Assembly: GCF_026343335.1 (NCBI RefSeq)
Contig: NZ_JAPELX010000002.1
Location: 41,402 to 105,401 of the forward strand
DNA: 64,000 nt
Origin: Streptomyces sp. NBC_00078
GTDB taxonomy: Bacteria > Actinomycetota > Actinomycetes > Streptomycetales > Streptomycetaceae
Reading direction: 5' to 3'
Under the pieces are notes generated by a model, which saw nothing but the letters and a program-made list of their open reading frames with translations, had not been told where the DNA came from and ran no database searches. Position numbers and translations under genes: made by a program. Positions 1 to 13,900 of this stretch are shown in pieces; within the stretch, counting starts at the first letter, position 1, and every line of letters begins with the position of its first letter.

Positions 1-1990
1 GGCACCGAGACCGGCCCCGCCCTGATCAAGCGCGTCAAGGAGGAGCTCCGCTCCATCCCGCACGGCGGCCGGGGCCATGACCTGCTCCGCGACCGCCTCA
101 CCGGTCTGCCCGCACCCCAGATCTGTTTCAACTACCTCGGCCGCCTGGACGCGCAGGACCTGGGCGGCTGGCGCCTCGCCGACGACACGACGGCCGTGGA
201 ACTGCTCGCCGACGACGGCCTCGCGCTCACCCACGCCCTGCAGATCGACGCCTACGTCCGTGACGGCGAACTCACCGCGGAGTGGACCTACCCCCCGGGC
301 GTCCTCACGGAGGAAAACGTACGCGCCATCGCCGAGGCATGGACCGCAGCCCTCGCCGAACTCGCCCCGCACACGCGAGGCGGGCTCACCGTCTCCGACG
401 TGCCCCTCGTGCGGATCACCCAGGAGGAACTGGACCGGTTCCGCGGCGCCACCGACGTCCTTCCGCTCTCCCCGCTCCAGGAGGGCCTGCTCTTCCTCGC
501 GCTGTACGAGCCCGACGACCCCTACGTGGGCCAGCTCGTCCTGGAGATCGACGGCGGCTTCGACGCCGAGCGGATGAGGGCCGCCGCCACCGCCCTGCTG
601 CAGCGCCACCCCAACCTGCGCGCGGCTTTCCGCAGCCGCTCGGCGGACGCCCCCGTCCAGGTCGTCCCGGCCGAGGTCAAGGTTCCCTGGGAGGACCCTG
701 ACGAGGACGACCTGGAGGCGTTCCTCGCCCGTGACCGCGCTCGCGGCTTCAGCGTCGTCCGGCCGCCGCTGCTGCGCTTCACCGCGCTCGGCGACCGCCT
801 GGTGCTGACCCACCATCACCTGCTGCTGGACGGCTGGTCGCTGCCGCTGCTGGTGCGTGAGCTGTTCAGCCTGTACGGCGGCGCCGGCCTCCCGCCGGCC
901 GCACCGTACCGCGACTACCTGGCCTGGCAGGGCGGACAGGACCACGAGGCCTGCGCCGAGGCGTGGCGCCGGCACCTCACCGGCCTGGCCGCGCCCACCC
1001 TGCTCGCTCCCGCCGACCGCACCTCCGACGGGCACGACGTCCACGAGGTGGTCCTGTCCGAGGCGCTGACCGACGCCCTGTCTGCGACGGCCCGTGCGCA
1101 CCGGCTCACCCTCAACACCGTCGTACAGGGGCTGTGGGCGCTGTTGCTGAGCGGCTTCACCGACCGCGACGACGTCGTGTTCGGCGCCACCGTCTCCGGG
1201 CGCCCGCCCGAGCTGCCCGGCGCGGAGTCGATGGTCGGGCTGTTCGTCAACACCCTGCCCGTCCGTGTGCGGATCGACCCGGACGAGCCACTGGCCGCCC
1301 TGCTGGCCCGGATCCAGCACGAGCAGCGTTCGCTCGACGCCCACCAGTACGCCTCCCTGGCGGAGCTGACGCGCGCGTCCGGCTTCGACGCGCTGTTCGA
1401 CACCATCGTCGCCTTCGAGAACTACCCGATGGACGACGGCGTCGAGGCGGGCGGACTGCGCCTCGCCCACGCCGAACTCGTCGAGCGCACCCACTACCCG
1501 GTCAGTCTGTCCGTGTTCCCCGGGGAGCGGCTGCGGCTGAGGTTCTCGTACCTGGCCGGTGTCTTCGAGGCGACGGCCGTCGCACGCCTCGCCGGCGTCC
1601 TGGCGGACCTGATGGCCGGCGCGGCGGCCGGACTCGACGTGCGAGCCGGTGAGTTGACCGCGGTGGGCGAAGAGGACCGGTTGCTGGTCACCGGCGTCCG
1701 TGCGGCCGGTGCTCCCGCGAAGAGCGCTCCCACCGCCGGGGGCGGCGAGCCCCGCTCGCCCGAGGAGCGCACGCTGTGCGCCATCGTCGCCGACGTCCTC
1801 GGCGTCGAACGGGTCGGCAGGGACGACGAGTTCTTCGCGCTGGGCGGCACCTCCATCCTGATGATCCGCCTCGTCCACCGGGTACGCGACGAGTTCGGCG
1901 TCGACCTGTCCCTACGGGACGTCTTCGCCGGCCCGACGGTCGCCGGTGTCGCCGAACGGCTGACCCACCTCGCCCCGCAGGCCAAGCGCG
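1..1990 (+). other. NRPS: end of epimerization domain, then A-less C-T module
   Basis: Bases 1-440 encode the last part of an E domain, with a FNYLGRLD motif close to base 130. A C domain follows at about 445-1680 (LPLSPLQEGLLF start, HHLLLDGWS catalytic motif). The LPLSPLQEGL start is typical of C domains that accept a D-configured donor, which fits the preceding E domain. A T domain comes next at about 1750-1980, with its phosphopantetheine serine at 1852-1854 in the variant motif GGTS. No adenylation domain lies between C and T: the linker is only about 70 bases. The module must be loaded in trans, be skipped, or be inactive. Confidence 0.9.
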
Positions 1991-4900
1991 TCACGGCGGA
2001 GGAGCGGCCCGCACGGGTCCCGTTGTCGTTCGCCCAGGAGCGCATGTGGTTCCTGCAGCGGCTCCAGGGGACCTCCGGCACGTACAACATCCCGCTCGCC
2101 ATCCGGCTGACCGGCAGCCTCGACGTGGACGCCCTGGGCGGCGCGCTGGCCGACCTCGTCGCCCGCCACGAGGCGCTGCGCACGGTCTACCCGGAGGACG
2201 CCGAGGGCCCCCACCAGGTCGTCCTGCCGCCCGAGACGCCCTACCGCACGGAGTTCGTACGGGACGCGGCTCCCGACCTCGCCGCCGACGCGGGCCGCCC
2301 CTTCGACCTGACGTGCGACGTTCCCCTGCGGACAACGCTCTACGAGACCGGGCCCGACACCCACGTCCTGCTGCTGGTCGTGCATCACATCGCCGCGGAC
2401 GGCGCCTCCCTGCGCCCGATGGCGGAGGACATCACCGCCGCTTACCGCGCCCGGACGCTCGGCGACGCGCCCGGCTTCCCCGAACTGACCGTCCAGTACC
2501 CGGACTTCGCGATCTGGCAGCGGAAGACGCTCGCCGCGGACCTGCCTCGCCAGATCGGCTACTGGAAGGAGCGCCTCGACGGCCTCCCGCCCGAGGTCAC
2601 CTTCCCCGGCGACCGGCCGCGCCCGGCGGTGGCCACACACCGCGGCGACCACGTGGAGTTCAGCGTGGACCCGGAGCTGTACCAGCGAATGCTGGACCTG
2701 GCCGGCCGTACCCGTACGACCCCGTTCATGATCCTCCAGGCCGCGGTGTCGCTGCTGCTGACCCGGCTCGGCGCGGGGGAGGACATCCCGCTCGGCGGTG
2801 TGATCGCCGACCGGCCCGACTCGGTGCTCGACGACGTGGTCGGCGTGTTCATCAACACCCTCGTCTACCGCATGGACACCTCCGGCGACCCGAGCTTCGA
2901 GGAACTGCTGGGCCGGGTCCGTGAGACGGGCCTGGCCGCCTACGCGCACCAGGGTGTCCCCTTCGAACGCCTGGTGGAGGAGCTGAACCCCGAGCGCTCC
3001 CGCTCCCGGCACGCCTTCTTCCAGGTCATGCTGGCGTGGCTGGACCTCACCGAGGCCCGCTTCGACCTGCCCGGCGTCACGGCCGACCCCGGCCCGGTGA
3101 CCAGCGGCACCGCCAAGTTCGACGTGCACTTCGACTGCCACGTCCACGAGGGCGGAGGCCTGCTGTGTCGCCTGGAGTACGCCACCGACCTGTACGACCG
3201 GCGGACGGCGCAGAGCTTCGCGTCCAGGTTCGTGCGCGTACTGGAGTGTGTCACCGCCGACCCCGGGCAGCGGCTGTCCGACGTGGACGTGCTCGGCGCC
3301 GGGGACCGCGCCCTGGTGCTGCACGGCTGGAACGACACCGCCGTGGCCCTTGACGACGGGCGGTCACTCGCAGAGCTGCTCGAAGCGCAGGATCCGGACG
3401 CCGAAGCCGTCTTCTTCGAGGGTGAGAGCGTCACCTACGGCGAGTTGAACACCCGGGTGAACCGGCTCGCGCACGCACTGCGCGGGCGGGGTGTGGGTCC
3501 CGAGTCGCGGGTCGCGGTGATGCTGCCGCGCTCGGTGGACCTGATCGTCGCGCTGTGGGCGGTGGTCAAGGCGGGCGCCGCTTACGTGCCGATCGACACC
3601 GGCTACCCGGACGACCGGATCGCGTACATCCTGGCTGACTCGGGCTCCCGGCTGCTGATCTGCGACCGGGACGTGGAGGGATTCGAGCGGATCGCACCCG
3701 ATGCCGGGGGGCCAGGGCACAACCCGGGGGTGACGGCCCACGGCGGCAACGCCGCCTACGTCATCTACACCTCCGGCTCCACCGGCCGTCCCAAGGGCAC
3801 GGTCAACACGTACGCGGGCATGGCGAACCGGCTGTGGTGGATGCAGCGCGACCACCGGCTCGGCGCCGGGGAGAAGGTGCTGCAGTCCACTCCGGTCAGC
3901 TTCGACGTGTCGGTGTGGGAGGTCTTCTGGACGCTGATGTACGGCGGCACCCTCGTCGTCGCCCGGCCCGACGGCCACCGCGACCCGCGGTACCTGGAGC
4001 GGCTGATGCGCGAGGAGTCCGTCGCGGTCGTGCACCTCAGCGCGTCCATGCTCGGCGCCTACCTGGCCGAGAGCCGGCTGCCGGACTGCGTTCGCCTGGT
4101 CGTCTCCGGTGACGAGGCGCTGCCGGCCGAACTGGTCCGCCGTTTCCACGACGGCTCCAGCGCCGTGCTCCTCAACGCCTACGGGCCCACCGAGGCCGCC
4201 GTCGACGTCACCGCGTGGGCCGCGCCGCCGGACACCGAGACCGTGCTGATCGGTGGCCCGGTCGCCAACACCCGCGCCTACGTGCTCGATACGGCGCTGG
4301 CCCCGGTCGCCCCCGGGGTGCCCGGGGAGCTGTACGTCGAGGGTGTCCAGCTGGCGCGCGGCTACCTGGACCGGCCCGGGCTCACGGCCGAGCGGTTCGT
4401 GGCGAGCCCGTACGGCCCGCCCGGCACCCGCATGTACCGCACCGGGGACGTGGCGCGCTGGACGGCCGACGGGGAGCTGGAGTACCTCGGCCGCGCCGAC
4501 AACCAGGTCAAACTGCGCGGCTTCCGGGTCGAACTCGGCGAGATCGAGGACGCCCTGGCCGACCACCCGGCCGTCGCCCAGGCCGCCGCGGCGGTGCACG
4601 GGCAGCGGCTCGTCGGCTACATCGTCCCCGCCGCCCCGGACCTCCCGGTCGACGACGAGGCACTGCGCGACCGGCTCGCCGCCCGGTTGCCGGAATACAT
4701 GGTCCCGGCCCAGATCGTCGAGCTGGAAGCCATGCCGATCACCCCGAACGGCAAGCTCGACCGCAAGGCGCTGCCGGTACCGGAACCGACGCATGCCTCG
4801 GGGCGCGGGCCGCGCACCCCGCAGGAGGAGATCCTGTGCGGGCTGTTCGCCGAGGTGCTCGGCACCCCCGAGGTCTCGGTCGACGACGACTTCTTCGCCC

Positions 4901-7900
4901 TCGGCGGCCACTCCTTGCTGGTGACCCGGCTGGCGAGCCGTGTCCGGGCCGCGCTGGACGTCGACATCGAGCTGTCGGTGCTCTTCGAGGCGACGACGGT
5001 GGCGAAGCTGTCGGCACGGCTGGGCGGTGCCTCGCCGCGCCGGCAGGGCGTGATCGCGCTCGACCGCACGGGGCGCCTGCCGCTGTCGTACGCCCAGGAA
5101 CGGTTGTGGTTCCTGCACCGCTTCGAGGGACCGTCCCCGACGTACAACCTGCCCGTCGCGCTGCGGCTGTCCGGTGACCTGGACGTCGTGGCGCTCACCG
5201 CCGCCCTGGACGACCTGGCGCGGCGGCACGAGGCACTGCGCACGGTCTTCGCCGAGGACGCTCACGGCCCCCACCAGGTCGTGCTGCCCGCCGTGCCGCC
5301 GCTGACCGTCGTACCGGCCGACGAGGAGACGCTGGAAGACCGGCTCGCGCGGGCCGTCCGTGTTCCGTTCGATCTCACCGCCCAGCCCCCGCTGCGCGCC
5401 ACCCTGTTCGATGTGGGCGCCGGCGAGCACGTGCTGTTGCTCGTCCTGCACCACATCGCCGGGGACGGCGCCTCCATGGCCCCTCTCGCCCGCGACCTCG
5501 CCACCGCCTACGCGGCCCGCGCGCGGGGCGAGGAGCCCGGCTGGCCCGCGCTTGCGGTCCAGTACGCCGACTTCGCGGTGTGGCAGCGGCGCGCGCTGGG
5601 CGAGGCCGACGACCCGGACAGCCCGCTGTCCCGGCAACTCCAGCACTGGCGGACCACGCTCACGGACCTGCCCGACCAGATGGAGCTGCCGTTCGACCGG
5701 CCCCGCCCCGCCGTGCCGACCCACCGTGGTGAGACGGTTCCCATCGCCGTGGGGCCGGAGGTCCACGCGGCCCTGGTCCGGCTCGCCCGGCAGCACCACA
5801 CGACCGTCTTCATGGTCGTGCACGCCGCCCTGGCCGGCCTGCTGCACCGGCTCGGTGCGGGCGAGGACATCGTGATCGGCTCCCCGGTCGCGAACCGCAC
5901 GGACGAGGCGCTGGCGCCGCTCGTCGGCTACTTCGCCAACAACCTGGTGCTGCGCACCGACCTGACCGGCGACCCCCGCTTCACGGAGGTGCTGCGCCGG
6001 GTACGGGCCGCCGACCTCGCCGCCTACGCCCACCAGGACGTGCCGTTCGAGCGGATCGTGGAGGCGGTCAACCCGGTGCGTTCCACCTCCCGGCACCCCC
6101 TGTTCCAGACCGGCCTGAACTTCAACAACGCCGACCAGCAGGCGGCGCTCGACCTCGCCGTCGACCTCCCCGGCCTGACCGCGCGGGTGCGGCCGGTCGC
6201 CTCGCCCGCCGCCAAGTTCGACCTGTCGTTCTTCCTCACCGAGCGGCCCGAGGGGGGAGTGAACGGGCTCCTGGAGTTCGCCACCGACCTGTTCGACCGG
6301 GACTCGGCCGAACGGATCGCGCGGCGCTTCACCCGTCTCCTCGCCGCCGTCACCGCGGAACCGGAGCGCCGGATCGGGGAGTTCGACGTCGTGGACGCCG
6401 ACGAGCGGCGGCTGCTTCTCACCGAGTGGAACGCGACCGGCCACGAGGTTCCTCCGGGGACCCTCACCGACCTGGTCGAGGCCCAGGTCGCGCGTACGCC
6501 GCGGGGACCCGCGGTCGTGTTCGGCGACACCTCGCTGTCGTACGCCGAACTCGACGCCCGCGCGAACCGGCTGGCCCGGCACCTCATCGGCCTCGGCGCC
6601 GGTCCCGAGCGCTACGTCGCCGTGCTGCTGCCGGTGTCGCAGGACATCCCGGTGACCCTGCTGGGCGCCCTGAAGACCGGCGCCGGCTATCTGCCGCTCG
6701 ACCCGGCGCACCCCGCCGACCGGCTCGCCTTCATGCTGGGCGACATCGCTCCGGCCGCGGTGGTCACCACACCGGAACTCGCCGGCACAGTAGGGGCGCT
6801 GACGGATGCTCCGGTCGTGGTGCACGGGGATCCGGCGATCACGGCGCAGCCGGCCGGCCCGGTCACCGGAGTGGTCCGGCGGCCCGGGCACGCCGCGTTC
6901 GTCATCTTCACCTCGGGCTCGACCGGGCGCCCCAAGGCCGTCGTCGTCGAGCACCGCTCGCTCGTCGCCTACCTGGCGTGGGCGACGGCCGAGTACGAGA
7001 GCCTGCGCCGGCGCGTCCTGGTGCACTCGCCGGTCTCCTTCGACCTCACCGCCACCGGCATGTTCGGCCCGCTGATCTCCGGCGGCACCGTGGAACTGGT
7101 CCGCTGGACTTCGAGCGGCCCCGACCCGGACGCCCACGTCACCCGGCCCGACTTCGTCAAGGCCACCCCCAGCCATCTGCACCTGCTCGGCGCGGTGCCC
7201 GAGGAGTACTCGCCGACCGGCGAGCTCGTCCTGGGCGGCGAGTCGCTGCTCGGCGACGTCCTGGACACCTGGCGCGCCCGGCACCCCGGGGTGACCGTGC
7301 TGAACGAGTACGGCCCGACCGAGACGACCGTCGGCTGCAGCCTGTTCCGCATCGGGCCCGGCGACGCCGTGCCGCCGGGGGTGATCACCATCGGCACCCC
7401 GGCCTGGAACACCCGGATGTACGTACTCGACGCCCTGCTCCGCCCGGCCCCGGTCGGCACCGCGGGCGAGCTGTACGTCGCCGGAGACCTGGTCACCCGC
7501 GGTTACCACGGCCGCCCCGGCCTGACCGCCGGACGCTTCGTCGCCGACCCCTACGGCCCGCCCGGGTCGCGGATGTACCGCACGGGTGACGTGGCGCGCT
7601 GGACGGCGGCCGGGCGGCTGGAGTTCGTCAGCCGCGTCGACGACCAGGTGAAGATACGTGGCTTCCGCATCGAACTCGGCGAGGTGGAGGCGGTGCTGAC
7701 CGCCCAGCCGGGCATCACCGGCGCGGCCGTGGTGGTGCGCGAGGACCAGCCCGGCGACAAGCGGCTCGTCGCCTACGTGGTGCCGGAGCCCGGTGTTCGG
7801 GCCGAACCCGCGGCTTTGCGGGCCGCTGCCGCGGGAGCCTTGCTCGACTACATGGTCCCGGCCGCCTTCGTGTCGCTGGAGAGCCTGCCGTTCACGCCGA

Positions 7901-10900
7901 ACGGCAAGATCGACCGCAGGGCCCTGCCCGCGCCGGACCACACCGAAGGGCAGCCCGGCAGGGCCCCGGCCGACGGCATCGAGCGGCAGGTGGCGGACCT
8001 CTTCGCCGCCGTCCTCGGCGTGAGCGAGGTCGGCACCGAGGAAAACTTCTTCCGGCTCGGCGGGCACTCCCTGCTCGTTGCCCAGCTGGTCAACCGGGTC
8101 CGGACCGACCTCGGCGCCGAGCTGTCCATCCGGGACGTCTTCGACCGGCCAACCGTCTCCGGGATCGCCGGCCTGCTGGCCACACGCACCGCGCAGAGCG
8201 AACGGCCCGCACTGGTCCGGCGCGAACGGCCGGCGCGGCTGCCGCTGTCGGCGGCACAGCGCCGTATGTGGTTCCTCGACCGGCTTGAGGGCCCGTCGCA
8301 GACGTACACCATCCCGGTCGTGCTCCACCTGACCGGCCCCCTCGACACCGACGCCCTGCGCGCCGCCTTCGGGGACCTGGCCCGGCGCCACGAGGTGCTG
8401 CGGACCGTGATCGCGGAGGATGCCGAGGGACCGCACCAGGTCGTCACCGACGGCGAACCACCCTTCGCGGTCGTGCCCTGCGAGCCGTCCGGCTTCGCCG
8501 ACGCGGTCGCGAGCGCCGCCCGGGTCCCCTTCGCCCTGGACCGCGACCTCCCGGTGCGCGCCGTGTTGTTCAGCGACGGCGAGCGGAAGCACGCCCTGCT
8601 GCTGCTCATCCACCACATCGCGGGCGACGGCGCCTCCATGCGCCTCCTCGCCGACGGCCTGTCCACGGCCTACTCGGCCCGCCTCGACGGGCAGGCGCCC
8701 GACTGGTCGCCGCTGCCCGTCCAGTACGCCGACTACGCGCTGTGGCAGCAAGAACTCCCGGGCGGCCAGCTCGATTTCTGGACGGCCGAGCTGGCCGGGC
8801 TCCCCGAGCAGACCGAGCTGCCCACCGACCGGCCCCGGCCCGCGGCGATGTCGTACCGAGGCGGCACCGTCTCCTTCACCGTCCCCGCCGCCCTGCGGGA
8901 GAAGGCCGAGCGCCTGGGGCGGGAGCGGGACGCCAGCGCCTTCATGGTGGCGCACACCACCCTCGTCACCCTTCTGGCCCGTCTCGGCGCAGGAGACGAC
9001 ATCGTCGTCGGCAGCCCCGTCGAGGGCCGCCCGGACAGCGCCCTCAACGACCTCGTCGGGCTCTTCGCCAACACGCTGGTGCTGCGCGCCGACGCCTCCG
9101 GCAACCCGGCCTTCGCCGAACTGCTCGACCGGGTGCGGTCGGCCGACGTGGCGGCGTACGCGCACGCCGAAGTGCCGTTCGAGCAGCTGGTGGAGGAGCT
9201 GAACCCGCAGCGGTCCCGCTCCAGGCACCCGGTGTTCCAGGTCATGCTGACGTTCAATCAGGAGAGCACGCCCCCCACCCTGCCCGGCCTCGCGGTCACC
9301 CTGGCCGACGCGCCCGGCGACCGGGCCAAGTTCGACCTGTCGTTCACGCTGGCACCGAGCCCGGCGGGCGGCTGGGACGGCACCGTCGAATACGCCGCCG
9401 ACCTGTTCGACCGGGCGACCGCCGAGCACGTGGCCGCGTGGTACACGCGTCTGCTGGACGCCGCCGTCGCCGACCCCCAACGCCCGATCCACGCCCTCGA
9501 CCTGCTGACCGGCGCCGAACGAGACAACCTGCTCGTCCGGCGGCAGGGCGACACCGCGGGCGGCACGGACCGTACGCTGCCGGACCTGTTCGAGGCGCAG
9601 GTCGCCCGGACCCCCGACGCCGTCGCGGCCGTCTCCGACGGCACGACCCTGACGTACGACGAACTGAACCGCAGGGCCAACCGGCTCGCCCGGCACCTGG
9701 AGGCGCTCGGCGCCGGCCCGGAAAAGGCCGTCGCCGTCGTCCTGCCGCGGCGCGTCGACACCCTCGTCGTGCTGCTCGCCGTCCTGAAGGCAGGGGCTGC
9801 CTATCTGCCGATCGACCCGGCCAACCCGGCCGCCCGCGTCGACAGCCTGGCCTCCGACGCGGGCGCCCACCTGGTCGTCACCGAGAGCCTGCTCGCCGGC
9901 TGGGCGCCCGCTCTGGCCGCGTACGCCGACGGGGACCCGGGTGTGCCGGTGCACCCCCGGCAGGCCGCGTACCTGATCTACACCTCCGGCTCGACGGGCC
10001 GCCCCAAGGGCGTCGTCGTCGAACACGCTGCTCTGGCCGCCTATCTGAGCCGGGCCGCCGAGCTGTACCCGGCGGCCTCCGGCGAGGCTCTGGTGCACTC
10101 CTCGCTCGCCTTCGACATGCCGGTCACCACGCTGTTCGCGCCGCTGATCAGCGGCGGCCGGGTCCGGTTCGGCGACCTCGACGAGCACACCGACCGGCCG
10201 GACCTGCTCAAGGTCACCCCCAGTCATCTGAAGCTGCTGGAGACCCTGCCGGACCGGACCTCCGACGCCCGCAACCTGGTCATCGGCGGCGAGGCACTCG
10301 ACGGTGAGCTGCTGCAGCGCTGGCGTGACCGGCACCCGGACGCCGTGGTCGTCAACGAGTACGGGCCGACCGAGGCGACCGTGGGCTGCGTCGTCCACGT
10401 AATCACCCCGGGCGACCACCTCGCCTCCGGCCCCGTGCCCATCGGACGACCCGTCGCGGGTGCCCGGGTGTATGTGCTGGACGGGTACCTGCGGCCCGTC
10501 CCCGACGGGGTGTGGGGCGAGCTGTACCTCGCGGGACCCCAGCTGGCCCGGGGCTACGCGGGCCGGGCGGGGCAGGGCGCCGAGCGGTTCGTGGCCGACC
10601 CGTTCGGTCCGGCGGGCAGCCGGATGTACCGGGTGGGTGACCGGGCCCGCTGGGGCCACGCCGGCGTGCTGGAGTTCGCCGGACGGGTCGACGACCAGGT
10701 CAAGATCCGCGGCTACCGCGTCGAACCCGGCGAGATCGAGGCCGCGTTGACCGCCCTCGACGAGGTCACCGCCGCGGCGGTGATCGCCCGCGAGGACCGG
10801 CCGGGCGACCTGCGGCTCGTCGCGTACCTCGTCCCCGCCGCGCGGCCGCTGCGCGTCGAGGTGGTCCGCACGGCGCTGGCGGACTCGCTGCCCGCGTATC

Positions 10901-13900
10901 TCGTCCCGTCGGCTTTCGTCGAGCTCGATGGGATCCCGCTGACCGCCAACGGAAAGCTGGACCGCGGGGCCCTGCCCGCACCGGAGTCCGGGCACGAGGG
11001 GGGACGCGGACCGCGCACCCCGCGCGAGGAGGTTCTGTGCGGGCTGTTCGCCGAGGTGCTCGGCGTGCCCGAGGTGTCGGTCGACGACGACTTCTTCGCG
11101 CTCGGCGGCCACTCCCTGCTGGCCACGGTGCTGGTGAACCGCGTCCGCACGGCACTGGGGGCCGGCGTCGAGTTGCGGCAGATCTTCGACGCCCCGACCG
11201 TCGCCGCGCTCGCCGAGGCGCTGCCGCCGGACAGCCCGTACGAGCCGCTCGTCGCCCAGCCGCGACCGGACCGGCTGCCGCTGTCCTTCGCCCAGGAACG
11301 GCTGTGGTTCCTGCACGCCCTCAACGGGCCGTCCGCCACCTACAACGTTCCCGTGGCGGTCCGCCTGACCGGCGACCTGGACGTGGCCGCGCTGCGTGCC
11401 GCGCTCGGTGATGTGATCGCGCGGCACGAGGTCCTGAGGACGGTGTTCGCCGATGACGCGGAGGGTCCGCGTCAGGTCGTCCTGCCGCTCGAGCAGGCCC
11501 GGCCGGAGCTGACCGTCGTGCGGACGACGCGCGACACCCTGACCGCCGCGGTGGCCGAGGCCGCGCACCACACGTTCGACCTCTCCACCACGCCCCCCTT
11601 CCGAGCCTCGGTGTTCCGGCTGTCGGCCGAGGAATCGGTGTTCCTGCTGCTGATGCACCACATCGCCACCGACGCGGTGTCGATGGCGCCGCTGGCACGT
11701 GATCTGTCCGAGGCCTATGCGGCGCGGCTCGCCGGCCGGCGGCCCGGCTGGGCGCCACTGCCCGTGCAGTACGCCGACTACGTGCTGTGGCAGCGGCGGA
11801 CGCTGGGCGACGCGCAGGCGGACGACACGCCGGCCGGCCGGCAGCTGGCGTTCTGGAAGGAGACGCTGGCCGGGGCCCCGGAGGAGCTGGAGCTGCTCTT
11901 CGACCGGCCCCGTCCGCTCTCCCCGGCACAGGGAGGTTCGGCGGTCGGGCTGGAGATCTCACCCGAGCTGCACCGGCGGCTGGCCGAGGTGGCCCGGCGG
12001 TGTGGTACCACGGTCTTCATGGTCGTGCAGGCCGGACTCGGAGTGCTGCTCACCAGGCTCGGAGCGGGCACCGACCTGCCGATCGGCACGCCGGTCGCCG
12101 GCCGCACCGACGAGGCACTGGAAGACCTGGTCGGGTTCTTCGTCAACACCCTGGTCCTGCGGGTGGACACCTCGGGCGACCCGCGTTTCACCGAACTGCT
12201 GGAGCGGGTCCGGCGCACGGACGTGGAGGCGTACGCGCACCAGGACCTGCCGTTCGAGCGGCTGGTGGAGGCGCTGAACCCGTCCCGGTCGCCGGCACGG
12301 CATCCGCTGTTCCAGGTGATGCTGTCATTCCACAACCAGGCCGGGGCCACGCCGGCCCTGCCGGGGCTGGGCGTGGAGGCGGCCGAGGTCGCGTTCGCTT
12401 CGGCCAAGTTCGACCTGTCGTTCAACCTGACGGAGCGGGTCGGGACGGACGGTGCGTTCGGCGGCATGGCGGGCGAGATCCAGTACGCGACTGCGCTGTT
12501 CGACGCGACGACCGTCGCGCACCTGGCCGAGCGGTTCGTGCGGGTCCTGGAACAGGCTGTCGCCGAGCCGGACACTCCGGTCGGCGCGTTCGACGTGCTG
12601 CTGCCCGGCGAACGCGCTCTGGTCCTGGAGGAATGGAACGACACCGCCGCGCCGGACGCGGGGCCGTCGCTGGTGGAACTGTTCGAGGCGCAAGCAGCCC
12701 GGACCCCGGACGCCGAGGCCGTCGTCTTCGAACGCGAGCGCCTCACCTACGGGGAGCTGAACGCGCGGGTGAACCGGCTGGCGCGGGCACTGCGCCGCCG
12801 GGGCGCGGGCCCCGAAACGCGGGTGGCGGTGCTGCTGCCGCGCTCGACGGACCTCATCGTGGCGCTGTGGGCGGTGGTCAAGGCAGGCGCCGCCTACGTC
12901 CCCGTCGACCCCGGCCACCCGGCCGAGCGGATCGCCTACACCCTCACCGACTCCGGCGCGGGGCTGCTGATCTCCGACCGGGATGTCGAGGGATTCGAGC
13001 GGATCGGTCCCGGCGCCGGGACCGACGAAGTGCCGGACAACCCCGCGGTCGCCGTCCACGGTGACAACGCGGCCTACCTCATGTACACGTCGGGCTCCAC
13101 CGGCCGGCCCAAGGGCACCGTCGTCACCCGGGCCGGAATCGGCAACACCCTCGCCTGGATGCAGACCGACCACCACCTCACCCCTGACGACCGGGTGGTG
13201 CACAAGGCGCCGATCGGGTTCGACGTGTCGGTGCGGGAGATCTTCTGGCCCCTCACCCGCGGCGCGACCCTCGTCGTGGCCCGCCCGGACGGCCACCGCG
13301 ACCCGGCCTACGTCGCCCGGCTGGTCCACGAAGAACGCGTCACCGTCATCTGCTTCGTGCCGGCCCTGCTCGGCCCGTTCCTGGACGGGTACCGGCCCAC
13401 CGAGTCGCTGCGTCTGGTGCTGTGCGGCGGCGAGGCACTGCCCGCCGCCCTGGCCGCCCGCTTCCACCGCGAGTGCGGCGCCCGGCTCGTCAACTCCTAC
13501 GGCCCGACCGAGTTCTCGGTGACCGCGACCTCCTGGGCCTGCGTTGCCGGCGAACCCGTGCGGATCGGCAGGCCCGGCGCCAGCACCCGCGCCTTCGTGC
13601 TGGACGCGTGGCTGTCTCCGGTGGCGCCGGGAGTGGCGGGCGAGTTGTACCTCGCGGGCGTCCAGACAGCGCGTGGCTATGCCTCCCGGCCCGGGCTGAC
13701 CGCCGAGCGTTTCGTCGCCGACCCCTACGGACCGCCCGGATCCCGGATGTACCGGACCGGGGACATCGTGCGCCGGGCGCCGGACGGGGAGCTGGAGTTC
13801 CTCGGCCGCGCCGACGACCAGGTGAAGATGCGTGGCTTCCGGATCGAGCTGGGAGAGGTCGAGGGGGCCCTGGCTGACCATCCGGCGGTCACCGAGGCCG

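Noticed and set aside
3364..11661. Very long open frame (over 2700 codons) on the minus strand opposite the NRPS
   Set aside because: Antisense GC-bias artefact: low-complexity Gly/Arg/Val-rich product with no domain, while the plus strand encodes clear NRPS domains over the same bases.
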